NCBI GenBank assembly: GCA_037013685.1
Contig: CM072905.1
Location: 6,149,491-6,213,490 of the forward strand
From: Acridotheres tristis
Lineage: Eukaryota > Chordata > Aves > Passeriformes > Sturnidae
DNA: 64,000 nucleotides
Direction of reading: 5' to 3'
The notes under the pieces were generated by a model. That model saw only the letters and a program-made list of their open reading frames with translations, had not been told where the DNA came from and ran no database searches. Shown here in pieces: positions 37,101-47,735 of this stretch (within the stretch, counting starts at the first letter, position 1; every line of letters starts with the position of its first letter). Made by a program: the position numbers and the translations under genes.

Positions 37101-40100
37101 TCTTCCACTCCATAGTGGTGCATGAAGACATCTCCCAAGGTTGTCCCCTCTGTGGCCCCCTCGACAGGGTCAGGGAGGAGAGCCCGGAGCTCCTCAGCTG
37201 CCCACACGCAGAAAGCTCCTTCTCGCTTCTCTCTGGATGTGGTGGTTGGGTAGGAATCTGCATCTTCTGCACTGCAGAAACCTCCTGCCTGGGAAAAGCA
37301 CAATAGAGAGACCCTCCAGCTCCAGGACAGCACTTTCATCCAGCTCCCCATCACTGTAGGGCTGGCAGTCTGGCTAATGAGCCTCAGCAGTGCTCCAGAC
37401 TGAGCTCAGCTGGGAGGGAAGAGAGGGGAAAACAGCCCAAAGCCACATCCCAGGGCAGGATAAGTGGCTCCCTTTGGCTCAGCTCAGGGAAGAGCATACC
37501 TGGTCACTCAGGTCTCGTGAGACATAGAGCAGAATATCTCGGACAACATCAGCAAAGAATTCATCACCAGAGATCTGTGGGAGACACAGGGTTGACATCA
37601 GTGTTACATGGGGGGGTGGAGAGACACAGCAAGATATGGTGAGAGATTTCAATTGGAAGAGTTGGCAAAGGAGCATTTGAAAGTCCAAGGATGAGGGATG
37701 GATTCAGAGTAAGACCTTCTCAACAGAAGTCTACTATCAGTGAATCCTGCATATCTACCAAGCACAAGTACACAGCAATGCTGGAGTTACACCGAGGTCA
37801 GAGGCAGCAGCACTGTCTGCTGACTTGCAAAGACCAGCCCAAAGGCTGTTTCCTCCCCCATTATGCTCAAAGCCCTGGGGCTACACTGTCATGAGTTTGT
37901 GCAGCACTTCTGGATAAACAACAGGAGATGAAGATTGGATTGCTCCATGCCCATATGATGGGGAGTATCTTGGGGAACAGGCTTTGGGTCCCCAAACCAG
38001 GCCAGTCCTTGCAGCCTGCAGGAGTTGGAGCTGCACAGAGGGATGCCAGAGCTATACCTGGAAGGCTTTGCTGTACATGGCTGCCAGCTGTCCCTGGTCG
38101 TAGAGCATCTTCTCAAAGTGAGGGACATGCCAGTGCTGGTCGGTGGAGTAGCGGTGAAATCCCTGCAGAGACCATGTGAAGATGTCTCTACCCACATCTC
38201 CACCCCACACTTTCAGGGCATGACAGGGGCTCACCCCCAAAGATTTACTCCTACCTGACCAATGTGGTCATGGATGCCCCCATGGGCCATCATCTTGAGG
38301 GTGTGCAGAGCCATCTGCAGTGCCCGGGCACCTTCTGGACTTGTTCGGTGCAGGGCCCAGTACGTGAACAGGAAATTCAAATTCACTGAAACACAGGGAG
38401 TAAAAAAGGAGGCTGTGGAGTGGGCTCTGCCCCCACGGTGCTGTCTGCCTCACAGCAGGTCTCAGCAGCAGAGATCAGACTGACCTGGAGTGGGGAATTT
38501 GGGGGATTTGGAAAAGCCACCATAGTCCTCATCATAGGATCTGGAGAGCTGCTGGAAACAGGTGTCCATCACCTCTTTGGCTGGTGGGGGTGACTCCTGG
38601 CCCTGTACACGGATCTCTGATGTGTGCTGCAATGCTACCAGGATCCTCTGGCTGCTCTCCAACAGGGCATCTTTGTTCTCCTTCCACTAAGATGCAAAGG
38701 GAAAAAGACAGTTGCTGTTCTTTCCTTGTACCAGTCCAAACCACACCTCTAGTTCTCAATAACCCTCCCCAAATCAGTTCACACCCACTCCTAACCAAGC
38801 CAAAGCTCTGGTTTGTTCTCTGGGCTACTCTTCCTAACAACTGAATCTCCTAACTCTGTCACCCTTCAAGCCCAGACCAATTTCCCCGTGCCCCCTTTGG
38901 TTCAGCCCTGCCTGTTAGACCATTCCTGCCCCGCACCTGCTCCGCAATCCGCAGCAGCACAGTCCGGAAACCAACACGATGAACTCCATCCTCAGGAGGG
39001 AAATACGTGCCCCCAGCAAAGGGCTTGAGGTCTGGGGTCAGCCAGACACTCATGGGCCAACCACCTCCACCACTGGTGGCCTGAAAAACAAAATGCATGT
39101 GCACCAAGGTCACACAAGAGGCACCTGCTCTGTGCCCCTCCAGCACATCCAAGAGCCTCACTCAAAGACAGATGTGTGCTTCTGCCCACCCTTGAGACCC
39201 ATCCAGACCACCCCTTATACTGGTTCCACTTGCCTGAGGAACATGAACACGAACAACACCCTGAGGAAGCCAGTCAAAGCCTCCTGGACCCTGCCTGTGC
39301 CTCCCTCACCTGCACAAAGGTCATGTACACTTTGTCCACATCTGGCCGCTCCTCACGATCCACTTTGATGCACACAAAGTGCTCATTCATGATCTCCCCG
39401 ATCTCCTTGCTCTTGAAGGACTCCTCCTCCATGACATGGCACCAGTGGCAGGTGGAGTAGCCAACTGCAAACAAGCTCAGGTAGGTGAGCAATGGTCCTT
39501 TGCAGGGAGTAGGAAACACATGATGGGGAGAACACTCAGAGACGGGGACCCTTGCTACGGGCAACAGCTACTGCTTCCCTAGACAAGAGATCCAGCTCTT
39601 GCTCCTAAAAGCTGGCCAAGAACTCTGGTCCTGCATGTAGCCCATTTTCAGAGAGAGCTACTCCAGGACGTGGTCCTCTCTTGCTTAGTGGTCATCCATA
39701 CCTACTCACACATGGCTACTCACACACCACCTTGGGATGCAGCTCAGCTTATCTAATCATCTACTGACTGACACGTGGGAAAATGAAATATGCCTTGTTT
39801 CTGGTTACCTGATAGGAATATCAGCTTGTTTTCTGTCTTTGCTTTATCAAAGGCTTCCTGACCCCAGGGGTACCTGTAGAGGGAAGACAAGAGTCCCTGA
39901 GCCCCACGGGCACAACGAGAGGAAGAAGAGGAAGGGCGGGGGGGGAAGGCTCCCCATTGCTCTTACCAATCCACGGGGTTGTGGGCGTGCTGCAGGAGGT
40001 ACGGGGACTTCTCATTAATCAGGCGGTTGGTGTGACGAGGGACAGTGGGGGGGCTGGGTGTCCCCACCGTGGCCATGGCTGCGATCCCCGTTAGAAACGT

Positions 40101-41041
40101 GCGCCTGTGACACCAAACAGGCTCAGGGGTCCCTGCTCACCACAACAAAGCTCAGCCTCCGGACAGAGCCATGACAGACCAGACCATCAACACCACCAGC
40201 CCAGGTCCTGCAGTGCCCCAGGACAGGGTTCTGCTCCCCACGCCATGGGAACCATTCTCAGCCCCAGCCCTGGGTAGCTCTGCTGGGGCTCAATCCACCT
40301 CAATCCCCCCTAAGACCTTACAAGTCCTTCCCACTCACTGGAGCGCGGGGTTGTTCTCCTCTCACCCCTTCCAAAGTGGAGTGAAGGCCATTCCCAGGGC
40401 TGCCCCCAACCAGCACACTTTGGGGCCACAGTCAACAGCTGGAAATGCAGGAGCAGCATCTGCAGGACCTGACCTGCGTGTCCTCAGGGAGAACATCCCC
40501 TCCCGTGGGGTGGGAGCGGGCAAGGGGTGGCACAGGCTCTGTATGGCGAGGAGAGTGAGGGGCAGGAGGGAACCAGGGAGAACCTCGTGCTGCTGGGCAG
40601 AGGCACGGTTTGGGGATGGGGATGCAGGGGGGATGCAGGAGGTGGGAAAGGAGTGCAGAACGGGGGTACAAAGTGTGTAAAATCGTGCAGGGGCTGCGGT
40701 AGTGCGAGGAGGATTTAAGGAGGATACAGGGGGATGCAAACGGGAAGGATGTCGGAGAAGGCAGGAGAAGTGCACAGGTGCGGAAAGGCTATAGGCGGGA
40801 CTCAGGAAGGTGCAGGGAGGATCTAGAGGAGTACAGGGCGTTGCAGGAGAATTCAGGGAACGCGGACGCTGCAGCGAGGACGCGAGAAGCACAGGAGAGA
40901 TGCGGGGAGGATCCGCGGAGCGGTGGGGATGCGGTGACGGCGCAGCGGGGCGGGCGGGGGGCGCAGCCCCCGCGCCGAGGGCCGGACCCGCCCCCCCCAG
41001 CCCCTCCGGTACCTGCGGGCGCAGCGCAGCGGCGCCAACAT
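31102..41041 (-). CDS. SPATA20: SPATA20 (spermatogenesis-associated 20, thioredoxin-fold / six-hairpin-like protein)
   Basis: SPATA20 is a conserved protein with a DUF255 thioredoxin-like domain followed by an (alpha/alpha)-barrel-like region; its biochemical role is not settled, and the rodent form is linked to spermatids. The model has 16 coding exons (minus): 41013-41041, 39967-40104, 39809-39873, 39310-39464, 38937-39080, 38485-38686, 38255-38385, 38058-38162, 37500-37574, 37076-37288, 36741-36933, 35857-36025, 35258-35466, 34948-35147, 34771-34851, 31102-31272. All junctions keep phase and give 759 aa, close to human (about 786). Landmarks: [21 protein letters not shown] near residue 30, [12 protein letters not shown] near 85, [54 protein letters not shown] and GFLEDYVFV. 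These match vertebrate SPATA20 and bacterial YyaL-type proteins. The stop is at 31102-31104. No breaks were seen. Confidence 0.97.
31273..34770 (-). other. SPATA20: SPATA20 last intron (3.5 kb)
   Basis: This is by far the longest intron of the gene; most others are under 500 bp. It separates the final coding exon (VLMVADGD onward) from ...SPNKV. The donor is AAG|GTAGAG and the acceptor TGGGCAG|GTG. No extra exon was recognised. A TAATTA-rich block lies at 32315-32760. Confidence 0.85.
32315..32760. promoter_or_regulatory. TAATTA-rich block in SPATA20 last intron, candidate enhancer
   Basis: Four TAATTA homeodomain cores occur at 32343-32348, 32479-32484, 32728-32733 and 32745-32750. There is also a 16-bp perfect palindrome CTGGAATTAATTCCAG at 32320-32335. 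The block is unique sequence in GC-rich surroundings. Enhancer function is inferred only from motif density. Confidence 0.4.
39310..39464 (-). CDS. SPATA20: SPATA20 exon carrying the CHWC redox motif
   Basis: This exon encodes [17 protein letters not shown], the thioredoxin-like CxxC motif of the DUF255 family, and then [18 protein letters not shown], a near-invariant segment. Both cysteines are present, so a redox-active pair is retained. The acceptor is GTTTGCAG|TT and the donor CAG|GTGAGG. The next exon (38937-39080) gives [18 protein letters not shown] with the cis-Pro-like WPM turn of the fold. Confidence 0.95.
40105..41012 (-). other. SPATA20: SPATA20 intron 1
   Basis: This 0.9-kb intron has donor CAG|GTACCG and acceptor TCACAG|GCG. 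On the plus strand 40600-40960 is strongly purine-rich with recurring GATGCAGG/GTGCAGGG-like words, possibly a decayed minisatellite. No coding sequence was recognised. Confidence 0.8.
41013..41041 (-). CDS. SPATA20: SPATA20 first coding exon (short, basic leader)
   Basis: The ATG at 41041 is followed by LAPLRCAR and a donor CGCAG|GTACCG, phase 2. Joined to exon 2 (39967-40104) it gives a leader [16 protein letters not shown] that is Arg-rich and free of acidic residues. Exon 2 then supplies a second in-frame Met (MATVGTPS) before the conserved [14 protein letters not shown]. The human protein also has a basic, hydrophobic leader. The start was chosen because it lies in the CpG-rich promoter and the next in-frame Met lies past the leader. 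Confidence 0.85.
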
Positions 41042-41260
41042 GGCGGCGACTCCCGGGGCCCCGCCCCGTTACCGGGCCGGCCCCGCCCCCTGAACAGCTG
41101 CTGCACCAATCACCGGCCCCGCCCCACCTAGACCCCGCCCCTCCTGGGCTCGGTCCCGCCCCCTGCCTTGCCATAGCGCCAAACACTGGCCCCGCCCCAC
41201 TGAGGCCCCGCCCCTCCCGGTCTCGGACCCGCCCCGGTACCGGCCCAGTCCCGGTACCGC
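41042..41260 (-). promoter_or_regulatory. SPATA20: SPATA20 CpG-rich promoter
   Basis: The 200 bp upstream of the ATG are dense in GC boxes (CCCCGCCCC on the plus strand, for example near 41090, 41120 and 41160). A CCAAT box lies at 41106-41110 and there is no TATA box. The 3' end of EPN3 lies directly beyond, so this promoter sits in the EPN3 3' flank. Confidence 0.7.
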
Positions 41261-41287
41261 CCGGCTGCCGCACACTGCGGTGGCCCA

Positions 41288-41356
41288 GCGCAGTTTAGTG
41301 TCGCACGGGGTAGTCACAGGCTCACACCGGGTCGCTCGGCGCAGTTTATTGTCGCA
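41288..41356 (-). repeat. duplicated 18-bp word around the EPN3 poly(A) signal
   Basis: Positions 41339-41356 and 41288-41305 match at 17 of 18 bases. In transcript order the first copy carries AATAAA and the second carries ACTAAA at the same place. Confidence 0.85.
41345..41350 (-). terminator. EPN3: EPN3 poly(A) signal AATAAA
   Basis: AATAAA on the minus strand lies about 590 bases after the EPN3 stop. It falls within the 18-bp word TGCGACAATAAACTGCGC, which is repeated 51 bp further on with one change. Cleavage is expected near 41325-41335. Confidence 0.75.
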
Positions 41357-41647
41357 AGGGCACCCGCAGCCACCGCCGCCGTCGCAGCGCCCGAGCACCG
41401 CCGCCCCCGCCCCTGCAGCGGGCGAGGGGACAGTGGCGGCGGGACAGGGGCGAGGGGGAGCCCCGCGGGCTGGGAGGACCCGCGGCTCCCAGCCCCGTCC
41501 CCGCGCTGCCCCGGATCGCCGCGGTTCTGCGGCAAAGCCCCGCCACGCCGCGGCTCCATCCCGCAGCCGAACCCCGCGCACCCGCCCGGCCCGCTGAGCG
41601 GAGCCCCCGCACCGCAGCCCTTTGTGCGGCTCCGCCACGGCTCCTCG

Positions 41648-41805
41648 CAGGGGAAGGGGGGTCCCTCCTGCCCGTCAAGCAGCGGGGCTCATGCTGGCTG
41701 CTCCCCAGCCAGCCCCACCGTGGCCCCCCACAGCAGCCCTGGCAGGGGAAGGGGTCCCCTGCTGCCCATCAAGCGCGGGGGCTCATGCTGGCTGCCCCCA
41801 CAGCG
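41648..41805 (-). repeat. imperfect duplication in the EPN3 3' UTR
   Basis: A segment of about 60 bp starting GCAGGGGAAGGGG (plus strand 41648) recurs at 41742, a period of 94 bp. Both copies keep CTGCCC(G/A)TCAAGC and GGGGCTCATGCTGGCTGC. It lies in the 3' UTR of EPN3 and has no coding role. Confidence 0.75.
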
Positions 41806-41939
41806 GGCACGGAGAGGGGGCTGCGTGGGGACACCCTCCCGTGCAGCTTAGCAAACCCCCAAGTCTCGGTGGAAGGAAAAGATCGGGGGGGGATCGAAAC
41901 AGCTGGGGAGGGGGTGAAAGTCCAACATGTCCAGAGGGT

Positions 41940-42259
41940 TCAGAGGAAGGGGTTGAGACCCCCGGGCGCGGACGGCGGGGCCGGGGGGCCGCTCAGCGGC
42001 AGTAAAGGCTGCGGCAAGGTGCCGGGGAGTTCGGGGAAGGTGCCAGCCTGCGGAAAGGCACTGGCGGAGGCGGGGAGGGCAGCGGTGGCGGCGGGGACGC
42101 TGCTGAGGGGCAGCGGCAGAGATGCGCTGTAGGTCATGGAGTTGGCGGGGTGGCCGGCGGGCAGGCCGGGCACCGGCGAGCTGGTCCGCATCTGGTTCAG
42201 CGTCGGCTTGGGCTGCTCCGAGAGGCTGAAGGGGTTGGTGGGGGACGGCGTGCTCAGAC
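41940..42259 (-). CDS. EPN3: EPN3 last coding exon with NPF motifs
   Basis: The exon begins LSTPSPTNPFSLSEQ and ends GGLNPFL, with the stop TGA at 41940-41942. NPF motifs bind EH domains of EPS15-type proteins; a third, TRNPFLSG, is in the preceding exon, which also has a clathrin-box-like SSLVNLDSLV. The C-terminal NPFL end is conserved in EPN3. Confidence 0.95.
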
Positions 42260-45200
42260 CTGGCAAGGAGCAGCAGATGGGACATGTCAGGGCAGCCAGG
42301 ACACCCCCAGCCCTTCTCCTCCTCCTCTTCTTTCTCCCCCGCCCACCACCTGCCCAGCAGCCCTGCAGCACCTACCCGAGAGAAAGGGGTTGCGGGTCTT
42401 GGAGGCCGGAGTAGGTGCGACCAGGGAGTCCAGGTTGACCAGGGAGGAGGCGGCAGGGCCAAGGAATGCCTCAGGGGTTTTACAGTCCTTCCGCTCCTTG
42501 CCGGATTCAGGCAGGGAGTCAGCCAGGTTGGCAAGGTCAAAGCTCTTTGCCCCATCCTGCCTGGTGCTGGGGAACAGGTCTCCAAAGGGGTCGGGCTCTG
42601 GGATGGAAGGAGGGGAGATGAGACACGTGAGCCAGCTGGGAGACACCAAGCATCCTTCCTTGTCCCCGCACAGGGTGGCTGACAACACATCTCACCCCAG
42701 GTCACAGCGTAACGCAGTGGGGCTGAGCCTGTGGCATGGCCTGCCCAAGTATCCCCCAAGCCACCATGGGACACAGCAAAGCTGGGGACATGGCTACACA
42801 CAGAGACTGGGGCTGCTCCCTCAGCTGTGGGGCCACAGCAGTGCCCACGGAAACAAGCTTTGGCCATGCCAGCAAACAGCTACACACACCCTGGCCAGCC
42901 CTAGAAGTGCCTCCCTGCCAGGGGCAGGGACAGTCACCGTGCCCACCTGCCCACTCCCAGCTCTTACCCACGGGGCTGCTGGACTTGGCCGAGGAGGGCG
43001 GCTGGGAGGGCTCCTGCTCCGGCGGCTCGGGCGGCTTTGCAAATGGGTCAAAAGCGTTCCCCCCTGGAGCTGGGGGGAAGAGGGGACACTGAAGGAGGGG
43101 AGCAAGCAGGGAGGCGGGAGGCAGGAGGTGGAAGGAAAGGAGAGAGGCAGGGGTGGCTGCCTGCAAGAAGACAGAGAAGAGGGGGTGCAGTGCGGGACAT
43201 GGGGTTGGGGGGTCAGGAATGTGCACTGGGGAAGGCTTAGATGAGCTAGATCATGGGATTATTGCAGACCAAGACAACCCTGCTTCTCACAGCCACTACC
43301 CCATACCAAGCAAGTCCCTTTCCTAGCCCCAGCAGGGACAAGGGGAGAGAACTGCAGGAATGCTTTAGCAACCAGCACTGGCCCCCAGACCAGGTTCTGC
43401 AACCCTCACCAGGGACCAAAACTGGGGGCAGGACCTTCACAGGGCTGAAGGAAACACCAAGGAGGAACTGAGAGTGACACTGAGCTTTGAAATACAGGCT
43501 GCTCCTACAACTGTTTCCCCACCTGCAACATGGGCACCTGCAACCAGCAACGGACTGTCTGGTGCAGGCAGAGTGTACAGGGGTCATTTGGGTTGAACAA
43601 ATAGGTATTAATAATGGGACACAGCATCACCCTGCTGCTGGAGGGGTGTGGGGCAGCCGTTTGCTCCCATGGGATGGCCCTATTAACTTCTGTACAAAAG
43701 TAAAGCCTAAAAGTTCCTTGAAGTCTTCAGGATGCTGAGGGGTGAGCAGAGGTCCTGCTGAGGGTCAGGAAGGTGGGGAGGAGGTGTTTGGGGAGCTGGT
43801 TGAAGGAGGAAAGGGGGAGAACCCAGAGATGCCCATTTGCAGGAGGGTAGTGATGCTCAAGGCTGTCCTCAGTCCTCAACAGAGCCAAAAGGTCCATTGA
43901 GCTTCTTACCAGGGGCTGGAGGCTGCTCAGGCACAGCAGCCCAAGGGTCAGGAGCTGGTGTAGAACTGGAGCCCTGGGGGGTTGGGGAGGCTGCTGTTCC
44001 CCAGGGGTCTGCAGGAGGGAAACCAGAAGACAGGGGTGCCTTCCCCCAGGGGTCAGAGGCTGCAGCGGTGCTGGGGGGAAAGTCCCAGGGCCCAGCAGAG
44101 GTTTGCTGGGATGCGGCGCTCGCCTGGGAGAGGGGCTCCCCCCCAGGGTCTGGGACTGGCACCCAGGGATCCGCTGCACCCGTCCAGGCAGAGGCCACCG
44201 GCTCCACTTTGGGTTTCATATCTGGAAAAAAAGGGAAACTGTGAGAGAAGAGAACAATGCAGAGCACAGAGCAATGCTGAGTGGTGGGGATGTGGCCAGG
44301 GGACCATGGCTTCCAGCAGTACCACCTGGAAGTGCAACAGAATAGGCACCAGAAGGAGAAGAAGGCAGAGGTCCTCTTTGTTGAGCTCCTGGAGACTGGG
44401 GAGAGAGGCAAGGGACAACTTTCTGCCACTGTCCCAAATTTTGGCAGCCTGCAAGTTGTGCTCACCTGGCATATCCCATGGGTCAGCAGACGTGTGGCTG
44501 GAGGGCGCTGGCGCTGGCCCGAATATATCTGCCAGCTCCAGAATAGAGGACTGCAGACAGAAAGGGAATAAAGAGGTGAGAGGAGCCTGGGGCAGAGCTG
44601 CAGGATCATCCCCGTGTGGCCACCCAGCCTCCAGTGCCGTACCTGGCTTTTCTTCATCTTATCTTCTTCTTGCTCTTCCTCCCTTCCTGGGGCAGTCTCC
44701 TCCAGGGGTCTCTGCTGCAGGGAGTTCTCTCCTTGCCAAGTCCTCACTTCCTGTGGGGACAAGGGATGGGGCCTGTGAGCTCAGCAACCCTGCAGCCAGC
44801 ACCTTCTCTAGGAGACACACCCAGCACAGGAGCTGCCACCCGAAAAAGTCCCAGCATCTGAGCAGACAGCTCCTCCAGGGCCGAGCGCCCTGGGAGAGCA
44901 CTCAGCAGACAGCCCGGAGCAGCGAAAGCAAAGCGGGCACCAGAGCGAGGTGATGCTTTGGGCTCCGGTGCCACAGAGAGAAGACCAAGTGCAAGAGAGC
45001 AGGGGCCAGGGCTGCAGGACACAGGTACCTTCTCGTGCTCCTCTTTGCTCAGCGCGAGCGCGAGCTGCAATTGCCTTTCTTCGTCTGTACTGGAAAGTGG
45101 AGGAAGTGGCTTCTGGCAACAGAGGAAATTACGTGACATTTCAGCTTGCCCTCAGCTCGCAGGACTGCGTGGAGGTTGTCCCTCTCCTTGCCACCGTCAT

Positions 45201-47718
45201 TCCTGTGGCCCCTTGCCTGCCTGCACAGCATCTGTGCCCATCCGGCTGGCTTTGCTTGCAGACCCCCAGCTCAGTGTCCCTGTGCTCTCTAACCAGCTCC
45301 AGCTCAGGTTCCCTGCAGCCCCTGCCCAGCTCCTTCCCCGATCCCATCACCTGCTGCTGGATTAAGGCTGGAATGACCCTAAATTAGGCAGTCAGCATCT
45401 CCCCTGGGAGGTTTTTGGGGATCCTGATGCAGTCAGTGAAGGAAAGGGGATGATCAAGGCATCCCCTTGCTCTGGCAGCCTGCTGGAGAAGAGGGTTTGT
45501 GACACTGACTGGCCTCAGTTTGAGATTCCTGCCAGCCCCACACCTAGACATGAGTAGCCTCTGGGGAGAGGCTGTCCCTGTAGCACCATGGTGGCCCTGA
45601 TCACTGCCCCATGACACTCTTCCAGCAGTGTGGGGACTCTCAGGGGCTGGGAATGGGTACTCTGGTGGGGGTGTGCATGTGTCGACACCCATACATGTGT
45701 GTGCATGCATGTGCAGCCCAGATGGACTCCAACAAACAGGCAACACTTTCCAGAGAGTGTTTCTACAGTGCTCATCGGAGCAGCATGAGGAGGCTATAAA
45801 TACTCCAATTCCAGGATAAAAATACACACCCTGCTCTGCCTCCAGAAGAGCCTCCATTGGGCAGGAAAGACTGGCAGCAACAAGCACCATCTCCAGAGCA
45901 CATCCCCTGCCTGGCAGGACTGAGCTCATGGTGCTGGGTGTTAGCTCCAGGGGATGCCCACTGGTCCAGCCATGCAGCGCCTTGGTCCCCATGTCCCTCT
46001 GACTTTGTGTACTGGCTGTACCCACAGGCTCATGCATGCTGTGCCAGCTGGTTGCCAGTGAGCAAATAATCCATCCTTGGTGGAAAAGGGCCCAGCAGAT
46101 AGGAAAGGGGACAGCCTGAGGTGGCTTCACACTGGGCAGAACAGCTCACTTGCTTGATTCCTCCTGGGACCTTTTCCCAGTGCTCCTTCTAGCCCAGTTT
46201 GAAAGGACCAGGCAGTGGGAGGGATCACCTGCATGCAGTGAGCCCCCAGCCCCAGGGACGTTGCTGGCCCTGCATCCACACAAACCGCTGAGCAAGGCTC
46301 TGCCTCCTAAAAATCTGTGGGTAAGCAAGAGAAATGGGGGAGCTGAGACCAAAACTCCTCAGCAGAAGAGGGCAGCCAGGTTGGCGGGTAGGGGTTGCAG
46401 TAAATCCAGAAGACGCCCCAAATTCACCCTGAGGTCTGGGCGGCTGGACAGATCCCAGCCTGGTGCTGTCCTCTCTAATATGAGAACAGGGAGCAGGGGC
46501 AGCCCATGCCTCCATCTGCCCACTGCCAATTTTGGATGCCAGACACAATGCGAGCAGCCTGGTGCAGTTGTAGGTACATGACCTGCCTCAGGCAGCCCCC
46601 AAAATCCTGCCTCTTCCCAAGGAACTGACCCACTGTATTCACAGGTAAGGCAAGGTACAGGGAGATGCCTCAGGACAGGCAGGGCCACTGTACCTTCTCT
46701 GCCTCCTCCCGACTCATGGCCAGTGCCAGCTGCAGCTGCAGCTCCTCCTCTCCTGTCGTCTGGGGCCGTGCTTGCTCCAGGTCAGAGGTGAACCGTGGGG
46801 ATGAGGATGATGCTGGGAGATAGAAGAGGAAAAGGGGAAGGAGTGGCATCAGGACTGAGGTATTTTGGGGAGCACATCAGCAGTTTCCAGGCCTCTTTCC
46901 CAATGCCCAGCTTCCCCAGGAGATGTAGCCACACATTAGAGCTCCGTAAGTTTAAGGCTGGAGGCACCACCAGCTGCTACTGCTGCTGGGATCCACCACT
47001 GGCCCAGCCAAATCTCTGCCCTGTGGTTGGGCTTCACCACCACCATCCCAAAAGATGCAGAAGAACGACAGGCACCAAGCAGGTGTGAACCAAACGCAAC
47101 ACCTGCTTCCCCTGAGTGAGCCCGAGTGAGCCACCAGTAACACTCACAGTTGAAGGAGGAGGGTGAGCCCCGTGCCCGGCTGTAATCTTCACCGTAGGGC
47201 GATGCTCGGCGGCCGTAGGTGACCTGGTGGCTGCCACTGCCCATGCCCTCCAGGGCCATGCGCTCCTTGGTCTGCAGCGCATGTGCCCGCTCCTGCTTCA
47301 GCCGCTCCTCGTCCTTCAGCAGCGCCATCACCTGCTTCACCTTCTCCCGGATGTTGATGCCCTGGTCCTTGCCATCACGGTCCACGTACTGGAAGTCCTT
47401 CAGAGTCTGGATGGTGTAGAGGTTCTCCCGGCACTGGTGGGTCACCTTCTCGGAGCCAGTTTTGATGAGGTAGTCCAGGAGGGTGAGGGCTTTGTAGACA
47501 TGACGCCAGTTCTTGCCGCTGTCGTTCAGCCGCCGCCAGATCATGCCCATGACCTCGGCGAAAGCCACTGTGTTGAAGGTGAGGTCGGCGATCTCTGACA
47601 TCAGGGAGCTGGGAGGTCCCCAGGGATCATTGGAGGTGGCCTCCCGCACCTTGATCTCCGCCTCTGAGTAGTTGTGCACAATGTTCTTCACCTGCCGACG
47701 CAGCGCCGAGGTCGTCAT
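41940..47718 (-). CDS. EPN3: EPN3 (epsin 3, ENTH/UIM endocytic adaptor)
   Basis: Epsins bend PI(4,5)P2-containing plasma membrane and link ubiquitinated cargo to clathrin, AP-2 and EH-domain proteins. The model has nine coding exons (minus): 47148-47718, 46694-46812, 45029-45112, 44643-44750, 44466-44550, 43910-44221, 42968-43063, 42376-42597, 41940-42259. All phases agree and give 638 aa (human 632). Domain order: ENTH (residues 12-144), UIM1 (about 212-230), UIM2 (about 240-258), a DPW-rich middle, then NPF motifs at the C-terminus, ending LNPFL. The tail MTYSASLPLPLSSVP and the RNPFLSGLSTPSPTNPF segment resemble EPN3 more than EPN1/2. Synteny with SPATA20 and MYCBPAP also supports EPN3. 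No lesion was seen. Confidence 0.96.
43910..44221 (-). CDS. EPN3: EPN3 DPW-rich exon (AP-2 binding)
   Basis: This exon contains ADPWVP, SDPWGK, ADPWGT and PDPWAA, with one degenerate GPWDF. The exon before it (44466-44550) adds SADPWDMP. DPW motifs bind the AP-2 alpha appendage. The following exons add DPF motifs (FDPFAK in 42968-43063 and PDPFGD in 42376-42597). Confidence 0.95.
45113..46693 (-). other. EPN3: EPN3 intron between the two UIM exons
   Basis: This 1.6-kb intron has donor AAG|GTACAG and acceptor GTTGCCAG|AAG. It contains a short purine/pyrimidine-alternating stretch (GTGTGCATGCATGTGCA, 45699-45715). No additional exon was recognised. EPN3 intron 43064-43909 (846 bp) is likewise without recognised content. 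Confidence 0.75.
46694..46812 (-). CDS. EPN3: EPN3 exon with ubiquitin-interacting motif 1
   Basis: The exon encodes EEELQLQLALAMSREEAEK, a canonical UIM with the central Ala-x-x-Ser. It is followed by the 84-bp exon 45029-45112 with the second UIM, DEERQLQLALALSKEEHEK. Both begin with acidic residues and keep the Ala and Ser that contact ubiquitin. Both exons end in phase 0, so either could be skipped only with loss of one UIM and no frame change in the case of 45029-45112. Confidence 0.95.
47148..47718 (-). CDS. EPN3: EPN3 first coding exon: whole ENTH domain
   Basis: This single 190-codon exon starts MTTSALRRQVKN and carries the complete ENTH domain. The residues that contact the phosphoinositide head group in epsins are present: R8, K11, R25, R63, H73 and K76. 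WRHVYKALTLLDYLIKTGSE and the REKVKQVMALLKDEERL helix are conserved. The domain ends near residue 145 and is followed by a variable linker (YGRRASPYGEDYSRARGSP). The donor is AAC T|GTGAGT. The acceptor lies just upstream of the ATG, probably CCACCAGCAG|GTC at about 47735. Confidence 0.96.
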
Positions 47719-47735
47719 GGCTGTGTGGTGCTGGA

